Assembly: GCA_024274785.1 (NCBI GenBank)
Contig: JAJSAM010000050.1
Location: 1-64,000, forward strand
Length of the DNA stretch: 64,000 nt
Direction of reading: 5' to 3'
Source: Planctomycetota bacterium
GTDB lineage: Bacteria > Planctomycetota > JAJSAM01
The notes below the pieces were generated by a model. That model was not told where the DNA came from and searched no databases. It saw only the letters and a program-made list of their open reading frames with translations. Below are positions 20,937-28,478 of this stretch, in pieces. Position 1 is the first letter of the stretch. Each line of letters opens with the position of its first letter. A program made the position numbers and the translations under genes.

Positions 20937-22376
20937 ATGGCCAGGGGCTTGGTGAAACGGAACGAGGACTATTCGCGCTGGTATTCGGATGTGATCCGGG
21001 AGGCCGAACTGGCGGAACACGCGCCGGTGAAGGGCTGCATGATCATCCGGCCGTACGGCTTCGCCATCTGGGAGGCGATCCAGCGGGCCCTCGACGACAT
21101 GATCAAGGAGACCGGGCACGTCAATGCGTACTTCCCGCTGATGATTCCGGAATCGCTTCTGAAGAAAGAGGCGGAGCATGTCGAGGGCTTCTCGCCGGAG
21201 TGCGCGGTGATCACGCACGGCGGCGGCAGGAAACTCGAGGAGCCGCTCTACGTGCGCCCGACCTCCGAGGCGATCATCTGCTCCACCTACGCGAAGTGGA
21301 TGAGCTCCTGGCGCGATCTGCCGATCCTGATCAACCAGTGGGCCAACGTCGTCCGCTGGGAGATGCGGACCCGGCTCTTCTTGCGCACCACCGAGTTCCT
21401 CTGGCAGGAGGGGCATACCGCGCACGAGACCGAGAAGGAAGCGGTGGAGGAAGTCCTGCGCATGCTCGAGGTCTACCGTCGCCTGTCCGAGGAGTGGCTG
21501 GCCATGCCGGTGATCACTGGCGTCAAGTCGCGCTCCGAGACCTTCGCCGGCGCCATCAACACGTACGCCATCGAGGCCATGATGCAGGACCGCCGCGCCC
21601 TGCAGGCCGGAACGTCGCACTTCCTCGGCCAGAACTTCGCCAGAGCCTACGACATGCAGTTCCAGGGCCGTGGCGGCGCGCTGGAGTACGCGTGGTCGAC
21701 ATCGTGGGGCGTCTCGACCCGACTCATCGGCGGGCTGATCATGTGTCATTCCGACGATCAGGGGCTGGTGCTGCCGCCGAAGCTGGCGCCGCACCAGGCG
21801 GTGATCGTGCCGATCTATCGGACGGATGACGACCGGGCCGCACTGCTCGAAGCCGCAAACGGTATCGCCGCGGAGGCGCGCGCGCTCGGCGTGCGCATCA
21901 AGGTCGACGACCGCGATCACCTGAAGCCGGGCGCCAAGTTCTTCGAGTGGGAGAAGAAGGGCGTGCCGGTGCGCATGGAAATCGGCCCGCGGGATCTCGA
22001 GAGCAAGCAGGTGGTGCTCGTGCGCCGCGACCTCGGAAAGGCCGGCAAGGAGTTCGCGCCGATGGAAGGACTCGCCGCCCGATTGCCGGGGATCTTTGCA
22101 GAGATGCAGCAGGCCCTCTTCGACCAGGCGCTCGCGAATCGGCGTGACCACACCATCGACATCGACTCGTTTGACGGCATGCGCGAGGTGCTGAACGGCG
22201 ACCTCGCCTTCGTGAATGCCTGCTGGTGCGGGAGCGAGAAGTGCGAGGCGTTGGTCAAGAAGGAGACCACCGCCACGATCCGCGTGATCCCGGACTCCGG
22301 CGAGAACAACGAGGGCGTCTGCGTCGTCTGCGGCGAGGCCGCCACCCGCAAGCCGGTCTGGGCCCGGGCCTACTGA
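20937..22376 (+). CDS. proS: Prolyl-tRNA synthetase, short archaeal/eukaryotic-type
   Basis: Class II synthetase of 479 residues that charges tRNA-Pro. It lacks the large INS editing domain of ordinary bacterial ProRS. It ends with the C-terminal extension of the archaeal/eukaryotic form, with Cys motifs WCGSEKCE and VCVVCGEAA and the terminal Tyr (RKPVWARAY). Motif 2 (VVRWEMRTRLFLRTTEFLWQ) and motif 3 (GLIMCHSDDQGLVLPP) are intact. This form occurs in scattered bacteria. Probably co-transcribed with leuS. Confidence 0.96.
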   Translation: MARGLVKRNEDYSRWYSDVIREAELAEHAPVKGCMIIRPYGFAIWEAIQRALDDMIKETGHVNAYFPLMIPESLLKKEAEHVEGFSPECAVITHGGGRKLEEPLYVRPTSEAIICSTYAKWMSSWRDLPILINQWANVVRWEMRTRLFLRTTEFLWQEGHTAHETEKEAVEEVLRMLEVYRRLSEEWLAMPVITGVKSRSETFAGAINTYAIEAMMQDRRALQAGTSHFLGQNFARAYDMQFQGRGGALEYAWSTSWGVSTRLIGGLIMCHSDDQGLVLPPKLAPHQAVIVPIYRTDDDRAALLEAANGIAAEARALGVRIKVDDRDHLKPGAKFFEWEKKGVPVRMEIGPRDLESKQVVLVRRDLGKAGKEFAPMEGLAARLPGIFAEMQQALFDQALANRRDHTIDIDSFDGMREVLNGDLAFVNACWCGSEKCEALVKKETTATIRVIPDSGENNEGVCVVCGEAATRKPVWARAY

Positions 22377-22689
22377 CCGGAACCACGGACTCGAACACCG
22401 CGCGGCCCCGCTGCAATGGAGGGTCGATCTCCGTATCGACCGGGCCGGCGGTCCGGGAGCGTCACGCAGAAGCTGCGCGCGCCGCGAGAATCTCGAACGT
22501 CAGTACTACAGTGTCCAACTCCGCCCCGGGGGCGAAACCGGACACTGGACATCCGGACCGGGAGTACCGCCAGATCTTGGGGTGTTTTCGGTTTCTTTCC
22601 CCATATTTGCGACTTCCTGACTTTACAGATTGTCGGCCTCAGGCTATTCTGAAGGCGTTCGTGATCCGACTGGGAGGGAAGTCCGAGCC
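22377..22689. other. Intergenic region after proS
   Basis: No gene is supported. It holds an imperfect hairpin at 22511-22545 (gtgtcc/ggacac outer arms, cgccc/gggcg inner arms) without a clear T tract, and a good promoter at 22622-22650 for the next gene. Confidence 0.5.
22622..22650 (+). promoter_or_regulatory. Sigma-70-type promoter of the coiled-coil gene
   Basis: TTTACA (22622-22627) and TATTCT (22645-22650) are separated by exactly 17 bases. They lie 40 bases before the ATG at 22690, which is preceded by the ribosome binding site gggagg. It is among the best promoter matches in the window. Confidence 0.6.
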
Positions 22690-23526
22690 ATGTCGACTCC
22701 ATCATTCATCAAGCGGTTCCTCTCTCTGGGCAAGGGCGAGGAAATGTCCGAAGACAGTGTGGACACCATGACGGGAACCGGAGAGGTCCAGACCGCGGTC
22801 GGCGGCGAGGCCGCCATCCGACCATCCATCACCGAGATCCTCTTCCGCCGCCGCGGTCTGGAGGTCGAAGAGGAGGAGGCCGAGAGCACCGCGCTCGTAC
22901 CGGACTCCACCGCAGAGCGTCAGCTCAGCCGGCGGGAAGAGACCGCCCAGAAGCTGACCGAAGGCCTGGACAACATGTCAAGCCTGCTGAAGGGCATCAA
23001 CGAGAAGCTCGATTCGGGCAATGAGCGTGGGCGTGCCCTGGTCGACAGCATCGAGGATCTGCCCGAGGTCTTGCGCTCGATTCCCGAGACCAACCGCGCC
23101 CAGATCGAGTTCCTCGGGACGATCTCCCGTCAACTCGACCTGCAGAGCGTCCGTACCTCGGAGATGATGGACCAGTTCCAGTCCATTCCCACCCTGCAGC
23201 GCGAGCAGACCGAGAAGCTCGGTGACATCGCGGAGCGCCTGGAGGAGAATTCCGAAGCGCAGCGTTCGCACCTCGAGGGTGCCCGGGAGGCGCAGCAAGC
23301 CAACCTGCAGGTCTTTCAGAACGCCCAGAACAAGTCGTTGAACCTGTTTCACAAGGCGCAGCAGCAGAGTCTCTCCATGCTGAAGGGCGCCCAGGCGAAG
23401 CAGGCCCGGCAACTCGAGCAGCTGGTGGTGAATACCCAGAAGTCGATGAACCGGGTGATGATTGCCTGCGTCGCGGTGGTTGGCGTGGTGATCGCCGGTG
23501 CGGCGGCGGTGTTCTTCCTGGCCTGA
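22690..23526 (+). CDS. Tail-anchored coiled-coil protein of unknown function
   Basis: A 278-residue monocistronic protein. The first 90 residues are acidic and probably disordered (VEEEEAESTALV). A long heptad-rich, Gln/Glu/Leu-rich helical region spans about 95-245 (for example GLDNMSSLLKGINEKLDSG and NAQNKSLNLFHKAQQQS). A single membrane helix at the very C-terminus (VMIACVAVVGVVIAGAAAVFF) gives a tail-anchored topology with the coiled coil in the cytoplasm. I do not recognise the family. Its own promoter and terminator indicate independent expression. Confidence 0.75.
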   Translation: MSTPSFIKRFLSLGKGEEMSEDSVDTMTGTGEVQTAVGGEAAIRPSITEILFRRRGLEVEEEEAESTALVPDSTAERQLSRREETAQKLTEGLDNMSSLLKGINEKLDSGNERGRALVDSIEDLPEVLRSIPETNRAQIEFLGTISRQLDLQSVRTSEMMDQFQSIPTLQREQTEKLGDIAERLEENSEAQRSHLEGAREAQQANLQVFQNAQNKSLNLFHKAQQQSLSMLKGAQAKQARQLEQLVVNTQKSMNRVMIACVAVVGVVIAGAAAVFFLA

Positions 23527-23536
23527 CCGCGGAGCC

Positions 23537-23586
23537 GCTGAAAAAGGGGCCAGGCGGACAGCAGCGCGCCTGGCTCGCTTTTCAGC
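23537..23586 (+). terminator. Terminator-like hairpin
   Basis: A long interrupted stem: outer arms gctgaaaa (23537-23544) and ttttcagc (23579-23586), inner arms gccaggcg (23549-23556) and cgcctggc (23567-23574) with a 10-base loop. The tcgcttttc segment supplies the T-rich end. It lies 10 bases after the coiled-coil gene. Confidence 0.6.
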
Positions 23587-23746
23587 CCGCGTTGCTCGGC
23601 ACTGCAAGCGATCCGAGGGTCGAACTCCGGGGCGACCGCGCCAGACCAGGGCCGAACGCCTTCCGGACCAGTTCAGCGGCCACGGAACAGCCCTCCGAGG
23701 TGGCCGTCGAAGTCGCGGTCGGCGTGAGCCGGCTCGATCCCCCTGA

Positions 23747-24742
23747 CTAGTCCTGCTTCGCGATCTTCTTCAGGGCCTGCCGGTCCCTCCAGTCCATGAG
23801 ATCCGCCCCGTCACGAGCCAGTAGACGGGTGGCTTCGAGCTTCGCGGCGGCGGCATCGATCTTCGAGAGGGCCGTGACGGCAGAAGCAAGCAGGTCGGCG
23901 TTCTCCATCCGCATGTAGTCGATCAGAATACGACGGGCATGCACCCCGCCCATCCGACCCAGATTGTAGAGGATCTTCCCACGGACTCCGCCCCAGCCGG
24001 GCTGGGCGAAAACGAGACCGATGGCCGCAGCCCCTCTCGGTTCTTTCAAATCACCGAGGGCTTCCGCCGCACTGTAGACCAGGTCCGGAGTCTGGTCTTC
24101 CTGCACCCTCGTCACGAGGTAGTCGCGCACGCGCTGCGTGTCCGCGATCGAGAGGCAGGTGAGGGCGATCCCGGCTTCACCATCATGCTTCGGATCTTCG
24201 GCGAAGTCGATCAGCACCTGCTCCAGGCCGGGTTGGTACGTCTTTCGGAGCCAGTCCTTCTGCCAGGTGGCGCGGAGGCCCGAGCGCATCAGGGCGACAA
24301 GGGCCCGGAAACCGTCGGACCCCTCGGCAACGAATGCGTCGAGCGCCCCCGGATCCGGCCTGCGGTTGCGAAGGGACATCTCGAGTCGATAGGCCGCCTG
24401 GAGTGCCGCTTCGGAAGCGCCAACCACCTTGCCGGCGGCGAGGATGTTTGCGGGAAGACTCGGACGCTCGGCCCGACCCGTGCCGACTTGCGTCGCCGGT
24501 GCGGCGGATTGCCCGGATCGCGAAAGCTCCTGTTCCAGGATTCTGATTTTCGCCTGCGCCCGGCTCAGTTCGGCCTTGAGGTCCCGTTCGGTCCGGTCTG
24601 CCACCCTCAGCGGCGTGCGGCTCGGCCCCGTGGACACGCCTTGTTCCGATGAACCGAGACGGACCAGGCCGAGCGCGTAGGCGAAAAGAAGGAGTGCGAT
24701 GGCGACTCCCAGACCGGGCAGGAAGACTTTGAGAACTCTCAT
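23747..24742 (-). CDS. Membrane-anchored helical-repeat (HEAT-like) protein
   Basis: A 331-residue protein with one N-terminal membrane helix (VFLPGLGVAIALLLFAYAL), a coiled-coil segment (AELSRAQAKIRILEQEL) and a C-terminal half of HEAT-like helix pairs (TPDLVYSAAEALGDLKEPRG, SAVTALSKIDAAAAKL). No catalytic motif. The ATG at 24742 overlaps the sirtuin stop by ATGA, so the two genes are coupled. Function unknown; HEAT repeats usually mediate protein binding. Confidence 0.75.
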   Translation of the reverse strand: MRVLKVFLPGLGVAIALLLFAYALGLVRLGSSEQGVSTGPSRTPLRVADRTERDLKAELSRAQAKIRILEQELSRSGQSAAPATQVGTGRAERPSLPANILAAGKVVGASEAALQAAYRLEMSLRNRRPDPGALDAFVAEGSDGFRALVALMRSGLRATWQKDWLRKTYQPGLEQVLIDFAEDPKHDGEAGIALTCLSIADTQRVRDYLVTRVQEDQTPDLVYSAAEALGDLKEPRGAAAIGLVFAQPGWGGVRGKILYNLGRMGGVHARRILIDYMRMENADLLASAVTALSKIDAAAAKLEATRLLARDGADLMDWRDRQALKKIAKQD

Positions 24743-25491
24743 CGCAGGCTCCTCGCACGTTCCCACAAGGCCGGGAGAATCGCCCCCGCCGCACCGGTCA
24801 GGTGGGCATCCGCCCGGTCGGACAAAGAGGTGGTATCCGGGTTCACGTCCACGAGGTAGGCTCCGGTCCGTTGCCCGTGCAGCGCCACCGCGATGGGCGG
24901 CCAGACGCTTGCGGACGTTCCCGCCACCAGCACGAAGTCGGCGGCTTCCGCGGCGGCTTGTGCGGATTCCAGAACACCGGGTTGATAGGTTTCACCGAAC
25001 CAGACGATGTGGGGGCGAAGCATCTTGCCGCACCGGCGACAGGCCGGCAGTGGCGCATCATCCGCATCGATCTCGTCCGGCAGGTCCCGGACTTCTCCGC
25101 AACCGGTGCAGCGGCTGCGATGGATGCACCCATGGAGTTCGACGATGTTCCGGCTGCCCGCCTGCCGGTGCAGGCCGTCCACATTCTGGGTGGCGACCTG
25201 AAAGGCGTCGAACGCTGGCTCCATTTCGGCGATGCTGAGATGGGCGGGGTTTGGTTCGGACTGCAGGCAGATCCGGCGTCGCCAGCGATACCAGCGCCAT
25301 ACGCGCTCCGGGTTGTCGGCAAAGGCGCCGGGTGTGGCCAGTTCTTCAGCGCGAAAGCCCTCCCACAGGCCCCCCGCCCCCCGAAACGTCGGAATCCCGG
25401 ATTCCGCGGAGACCCCGGCCCCGGTCACGATCAGCACGGTCCTGGCGCCGGATAGCGCCAAAGCGGCCCGCTCGAGCACCGATGAACTCAT
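24739..25491 (-). CDS. cobB: NAD-dependent protein deacylase (sirtuin)
   Basis: Sir2-family enzyme of 250 residues that removes acyl groups from lysines using NAD. It has GAGVSAESGIPTFRG (NAD binding), TQNVDGLH, the catalytic His in ELHG, four zinc cysteines (CTGC and CRRC) and AGTSASVWP. Tyr68 and Arg71 (WYRWRRR) reproduce the Y-x-x-R pair of class III sirtuins (CobB/SIRT5), which favours succinyl- or malonyl-lysine. The gene is divergent from the B12 operon and coupled to the HEAT-like gene. Confidence 0.93.
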   Translation of the reverse strand: MSSSVLERAALALSGARTVLIVTGAGVSAESGIPTFRGAGGLWEGFRAEELATPGAFADNPERVWRWYRWRRRICLQSEPNPAHLSIAEMEPAFDAFQVATQNVDGLHRQAGSRNIVELHGCIHRSRCTGCGEVRDLPDEIDADDAPLPACRRCGKMLRPHIVWFGETYQPGVLESAQAAAEAADFVLVAGTSASVWPPIAVALHGQRTGAYLVDVNPDTTSLSDRADAHLTGAAGAILPALWERARSLR

Positions 25492-25571
25492 CTCTCGACT
25501 CCAACTCGGATTAATGACGACATCGCACCGACTCCCAAGTTAGCATCTTCCCGTTCTTTTCAGTCTTGAAC

Positions 25572-25730
25572 CCAGGTATGCGTGTGAAGGGAAGGTGGTG
25601 TAAATCCACCGCGGTCCCGCCGCTGTAATCGGGGACGAAAGCCGCAACAGCCCACTGGAAGGGGTACTTCCGGGAAGGGGCGGCGAGTAGGACGATCCGA
25701 GAGCCAGAAGACCTTGCCGTGTGCCATAGC
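25572..25730 (+). ncRNA. Cobalamin (B12) riboswitch aptamer
   Basis: Hallmarks of the adenosylcobalamin riboswitch appear in order: gaagggaaggtggtgtaaat, then the core cgcggtcccgccgctgtaat, ggggacgaaagccgc, cccactgg, and the B12 box gagccagaagaccttgcc at about 25701-25718. It lies directly upstream of the btu operon on the same strand, followed by an intrinsic terminator, so binding should switch off uptake genes when B12 is sufficient. Confidence 0.93.
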
Positions 25731-25767
25731 GACCAGGAGGTCCCCGGGATCGGGATCCGCGCGTTCG

Positions 25768-25799
25768 GCCCCCGGGCTTCTTGGATCGGGGGCGTTTTT
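25768..25799 (+). terminator. Riboswitch expression-platform terminator overlapping the btuF start
   Basis: A 7-bp GC stem (gcccccg 25768-25774 with cgggggc 25787-25793) is followed by gttttt. The descending arm carries the only purine-rich ribosome-binding candidate (ggggg), 5 bases before the TTG at 25798, so the hairpin could block both elongation and translation initiation. Confidence 0.75.
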
Positions 25800-26667
25800 G
25801 ATTCCGGCCCCTTTCCATCGCCGATGGAGTGTCGCGGTAACACTCCTCGCACTGCTGCTCCCGCTTCCGGCCTGTGGCGGGCCGACGAGCCATGCGGACG
25901 GTCCGCCCTCGCGGATCGTCTCGCTCGTGCCCACTGCGACGGAGACACTCTTTGCCCTCGGAGCCGGCGACCTCGTGGTTGGCCGCTGCGCGTACTGCGA
26001 CTACCCTCCCGAGGCTGCGGATGTTCCCGCGGTGGCCGATGCCCTGTCCGCGGGAGCGGAACGTATCCTCGCCCTCGATCCAGACCTCATTCTGGTCGGC
26101 AGCGACGCGCAGGCGAGGGCTCTCGGCGCGCTTGCCGAGAGAATTCCGGTCCGCAAGTTCATCGCCGACGATCTTGCCGGCGTGCGCCGGTCGATTGCTG
26201 ATCTGGGGGAGTTGGTCGGGCGCTCCGGCCGCGCAACGGAACTGCTCGATGAGATCGATGCGGCCTTCGACCGGGTCCGGGCCGCGGCCGTGAACCGGGC
26301 GCCAGTTCGGGTGCTCTTCGTGGTCCAGCGCGAGCCGCTGCGCGTGGCGGGCGGTTCCAGCCACATCTCCGAACTGCTGACCGCCATCGGCGCGGTCAAC
26401 GTCGCCTCCGGGATGGATCGGCCCTGGCCCGAACTCTCCGCGGAGACGCTGATCCGCTGGAACCCTGAGGTTCTTCTCGACGGGAGCATCGCGCCGGATG
26501 GGGACGAAGCGGGGACTCTCGCCTTCTGGGCTCGCTTTGTCTCGCTCTCGGCGGTGCGAAGCGGTCGCGTGCATCGCGTCGCCGAGCCGGCCGTGGTTCG
26601 CCCCGGTCCGCGGCTTCCGATGGCCCTTGCGTACCTGGAGCGCATCGTGTGGGGGGATGGACGTTGA
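25798..26667 (+). CDS. btuF: Vitamin B12 ABC transporter substrate-binding protein
   Basis: Periplasmic B12-binding protein of about 289 residues. The N-terminus is a lipoprotein signal with lipobox LPAC (TLLALLLPLPAC). The mature part has the BtuF/FhuD-fold opening RIVSLVPTATETLFALGAGD and the segment VGRCAYCDYPPEA typical of BtuF. The TTG at 25798 is the only usual start codon in frame between the riboswitch terminator and the lipobox, so it is chosen despite being weak. The gene ends overlapping btuC. Confidence 0.88.
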   Translation: MIPAPFHRRWSVAVTLLALLLPLPACGGPTSHADGPPSRIVSLVPTATETLFALGAGDLVVGRCAYCDYPPEAADVPAVADALSAGAERILALDPDLILVGSDAQARALGALAERIPVRKFIADDLAGVRRSIADLGELVGRSGRATELLDEIDAAFDRVRAAAVNRAPVRVLFVVQREPLRVAGGSSHISELLTAIGAVNVASGMDRPWPELSAETLIRWNPEVLLDGSIAPDGDEAGTLAFWARFVSLSAVRSGRVHRVAEPAVVRPGPRLPMALAYLERIVWGDGR

Positions 26668-27683
26668 AACCCCTCACCGGTCGTCGCTTCACCACCTGGC
26701 TGGTCCTGCTCCTGATCGGACTGTTGGCGGCGATGTTCGTCGGGCTGTCGGTGGGGGCGGTGTCGATCTCGCTGCGTGACGCGCTCCGCGGCGAGGGCGA
26801 GGCTGCTTTCATCCTCTTCGACCTCCGGCTGCCCCGGGTGCTGTCCGCCGTCTTTGTCGGCGGCGCCCTGGCGGCGTGCGGCGCGGCGTTCCAGGCGCTC
26901 CTTCGGAACGCGCTCGCTTCACCGTTCGTGCTCGGCGTCTCCGGGGGGGGATCGCTCGGTGCGGTCCTGGCGATCGTCCTCGGGGTAGACGCGGTGGCGG
27001 TGGGCGGGCTGTCGATCAGCACCCGCCCGGCGTTTGCATTCTCCGGGTGTCTGGCCGCGCTGACGCTGATCTACTTTCTGGCGAGACGCCGCGGCCACCT
27101 GATGCCCCAGACACTCCTCCTTTCCGGGGTGGTCGCCAACGCCTTCTTTCTTTCCATCCTGGGGTTCCTGCAGTACCTCGCGACCCCTCACGAGGCGCAG
27201 GAGATCCTGCGTTGGATGATGGGCGGTCTCTACGGCCTGAGTCCGGAAGGGGCTCTGATGACCGGGGCGCTCGTGCTGCCGGGAGTGCTGGTGCTGACCT
27301 TGCTGGGGCGGTCCCTCAACGTGTTGACCCTCGGCGCCGAGACCGCCCGGCAACTCGGAGTCGATGTCTCTCGGGTCCGGGCGGTGGTGTTCGTCACCGC
27401 GAGCGTGCTGACCGGAGCGGCGGTGGCCGCGGCGGGGCCGATCGGCTTCGTCGGCCTGTTCATCCCACACGGCGTGCGCCTCCTGCTGGGCCCCGACCTC
27501 CGGCTCCTCGTGCCCGCGTCCTTTCTCGCGGGCGGCGGCTTCCTCGTGCTGGCGGACGCCCTGGCCAGGGTGATCTCCTCGCCGGGGGAGATGCCGGTGG
27601 GACTCGTTACCGCGGCGGTGGGCGCACCCTGTTTCATTCTGATTCTCATCAGTGGGCGGGCCCAGGCCGGAGGGCCGGCATGA
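26664..27683 (+). CDS. btuC: Vitamin B12 ABC transporter permease
   Basis: FecCD-family inner-membrane permease of about 339 residues with roughly ten hydrophobic helices. Family segments include LPRVLSAVFVGGALAACGAA, NALASPFVLGVSGG and GPIGFVGLFIPH. The TTG at 26664 overlaps the btuF stop (TTGA) and follows a gggggga ribosome site; a GTG at 26649 is possible. Riboswitch, BtuF-like and BtuB-like neighbours assign B12 rather than siderophore as substrate. Confidence 0.9.
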   Translation: MKPLTGRRFTTWLVLLLIGLLAAMFVGLSVGAVSISLRDALRGEGEAAFILFDLRLPRVLSAVFVGGALAACGAAFQALLRNALASPFVLGVSGGGSLGAVLAIVLGVDAVAVGGLSISTRPAFAFSGCLAALTLIYFLARRRGHLMPQTLLLSGVVANAFFLSILGFLQYLATPHEAQEILRWMMGGLYGLSPEGALMTGALVLPGVLVLTLLGRSLNVLTLGAETARQLGVDVSRVRAVVFVTASVLTGAAVAAAGPIGFVGLFIPHGVRLLLGPDLRLLVPASFLAGGGFLVLADALARVISSPGEMPVGLVTAAVGAPCFILILISGRAQAGGPA

Positions 27684-28459
27684 CGACTTCTCCGCTCGAA
27701 TTCCGGGAACTGGCGTTTCGCTATGCGAGTACGCCGATCTTCGCGGGCCTGAATCTGCGGATCGAACCCGGGCAGGTGACCGCGGTGCTCGGTCCGAATG
27801 GATCCGGAAAGACCACGCTGCTTCGCCTGGCTACTCGGATTCTGCGACCGGCGGGCGGGACGGTGGCGCTGGCCGGCCGGGACGTGTCCGTGCTGACGCC
27901 GCGGGAGGTGGCGCGACTGGTTGCCGTGGTCCCCCAGGAGGAGCCTTCGCTCTTCCCGTTCTCCGTGGAGGAGACGGTGCTGATGGCGCGCTCGCCCTGG
28001 AACTCCGGTTTCGGGTTCGCGACCGCCCTCGACCGGAAACGGGCCGCGGAGTGCCTCGAAGTGGTGGAGGCCGGCCATCTCCTGCGGCGGGATGTCACCA
28101 GGCTCTCCGGCGGGGAGCGGCAGCGCGTGCTGCTGGCGAGGGCGCTGGCCCAGGATGCGCCGCTGCTGGTGCTCGACGAGCCGACTTCCCACCTCGACCT
28201 GAAGCACCAGGTGGGCATCCTTCGCCTGCTGGAACGTCTGAAGGCCGCCGAGGGGCGCACGGTTGTCGTTATCTCGCACGATGTGAATCTCTGTTCCCGT
28301 TTCGCCGACCGGATGGTCCTGCTCGCTGCGGGTGCCATCCTCGCGGATGGCGCGCCGGCTGAAGTGCTCCGCTCCGAACTGCTCTCGGAGGCTTACGGCA
28401 CCCGGATTTCCGTTCGCCGGGTCGATGGCCTCGACTGGCCGCACGTGTTTCCCGATTGA
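27680..28459 (+). CDS. btuD: Vitamin B12 ABC transporter ATP-binding protein
   Basis: A 259-residue FepC/BtuD-family ATPase with Walker A GPNGSGKTT, Q-loop VVPQEEP, signature RLSGGERQRVLLARAL, Walker B LLVLDEPTSHLD and switch His (VVISHD). The ATG overlaps the btuC stop by ATGA. It supplies energy for BtuC-driven import across the inner membrane. Its expression should follow the upstream riboswitch. Confidence 0.92.
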   Translation: MTTSPLEFRELAFRYASTPIFAGLNLRIEPGQVTAVLGPNGSGKTTLLRLATRILRPAGGTVALAGRDVSVLTPREVARLVAVVPQEEPSLFPFSVEETVLMARSPWNSGFGFATALDRKRAAECLEVVEAGHLLRRDVTRLSGGERQRVLLARALAQDAPLLVLDEPTSHLDLKHQVGILRLLERLKAAEGRTVVVISHDVNLCSRFADRMVLLAAGAILADGAPAEVLRSELLSEAYGTRISVRRVDGLDWPHVFPD

Positions 28460-28478
28460 CTCCTTGGAAGGGCTCCCC

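Noticed and set aside
25714-25797. Extended N-terminus of btuF beginning inside the B12 box
   Set aside because: The extension would be encoded by the riboswitch aptamer and terminator, and it would place a long charged segment before the lipoprotein signal.
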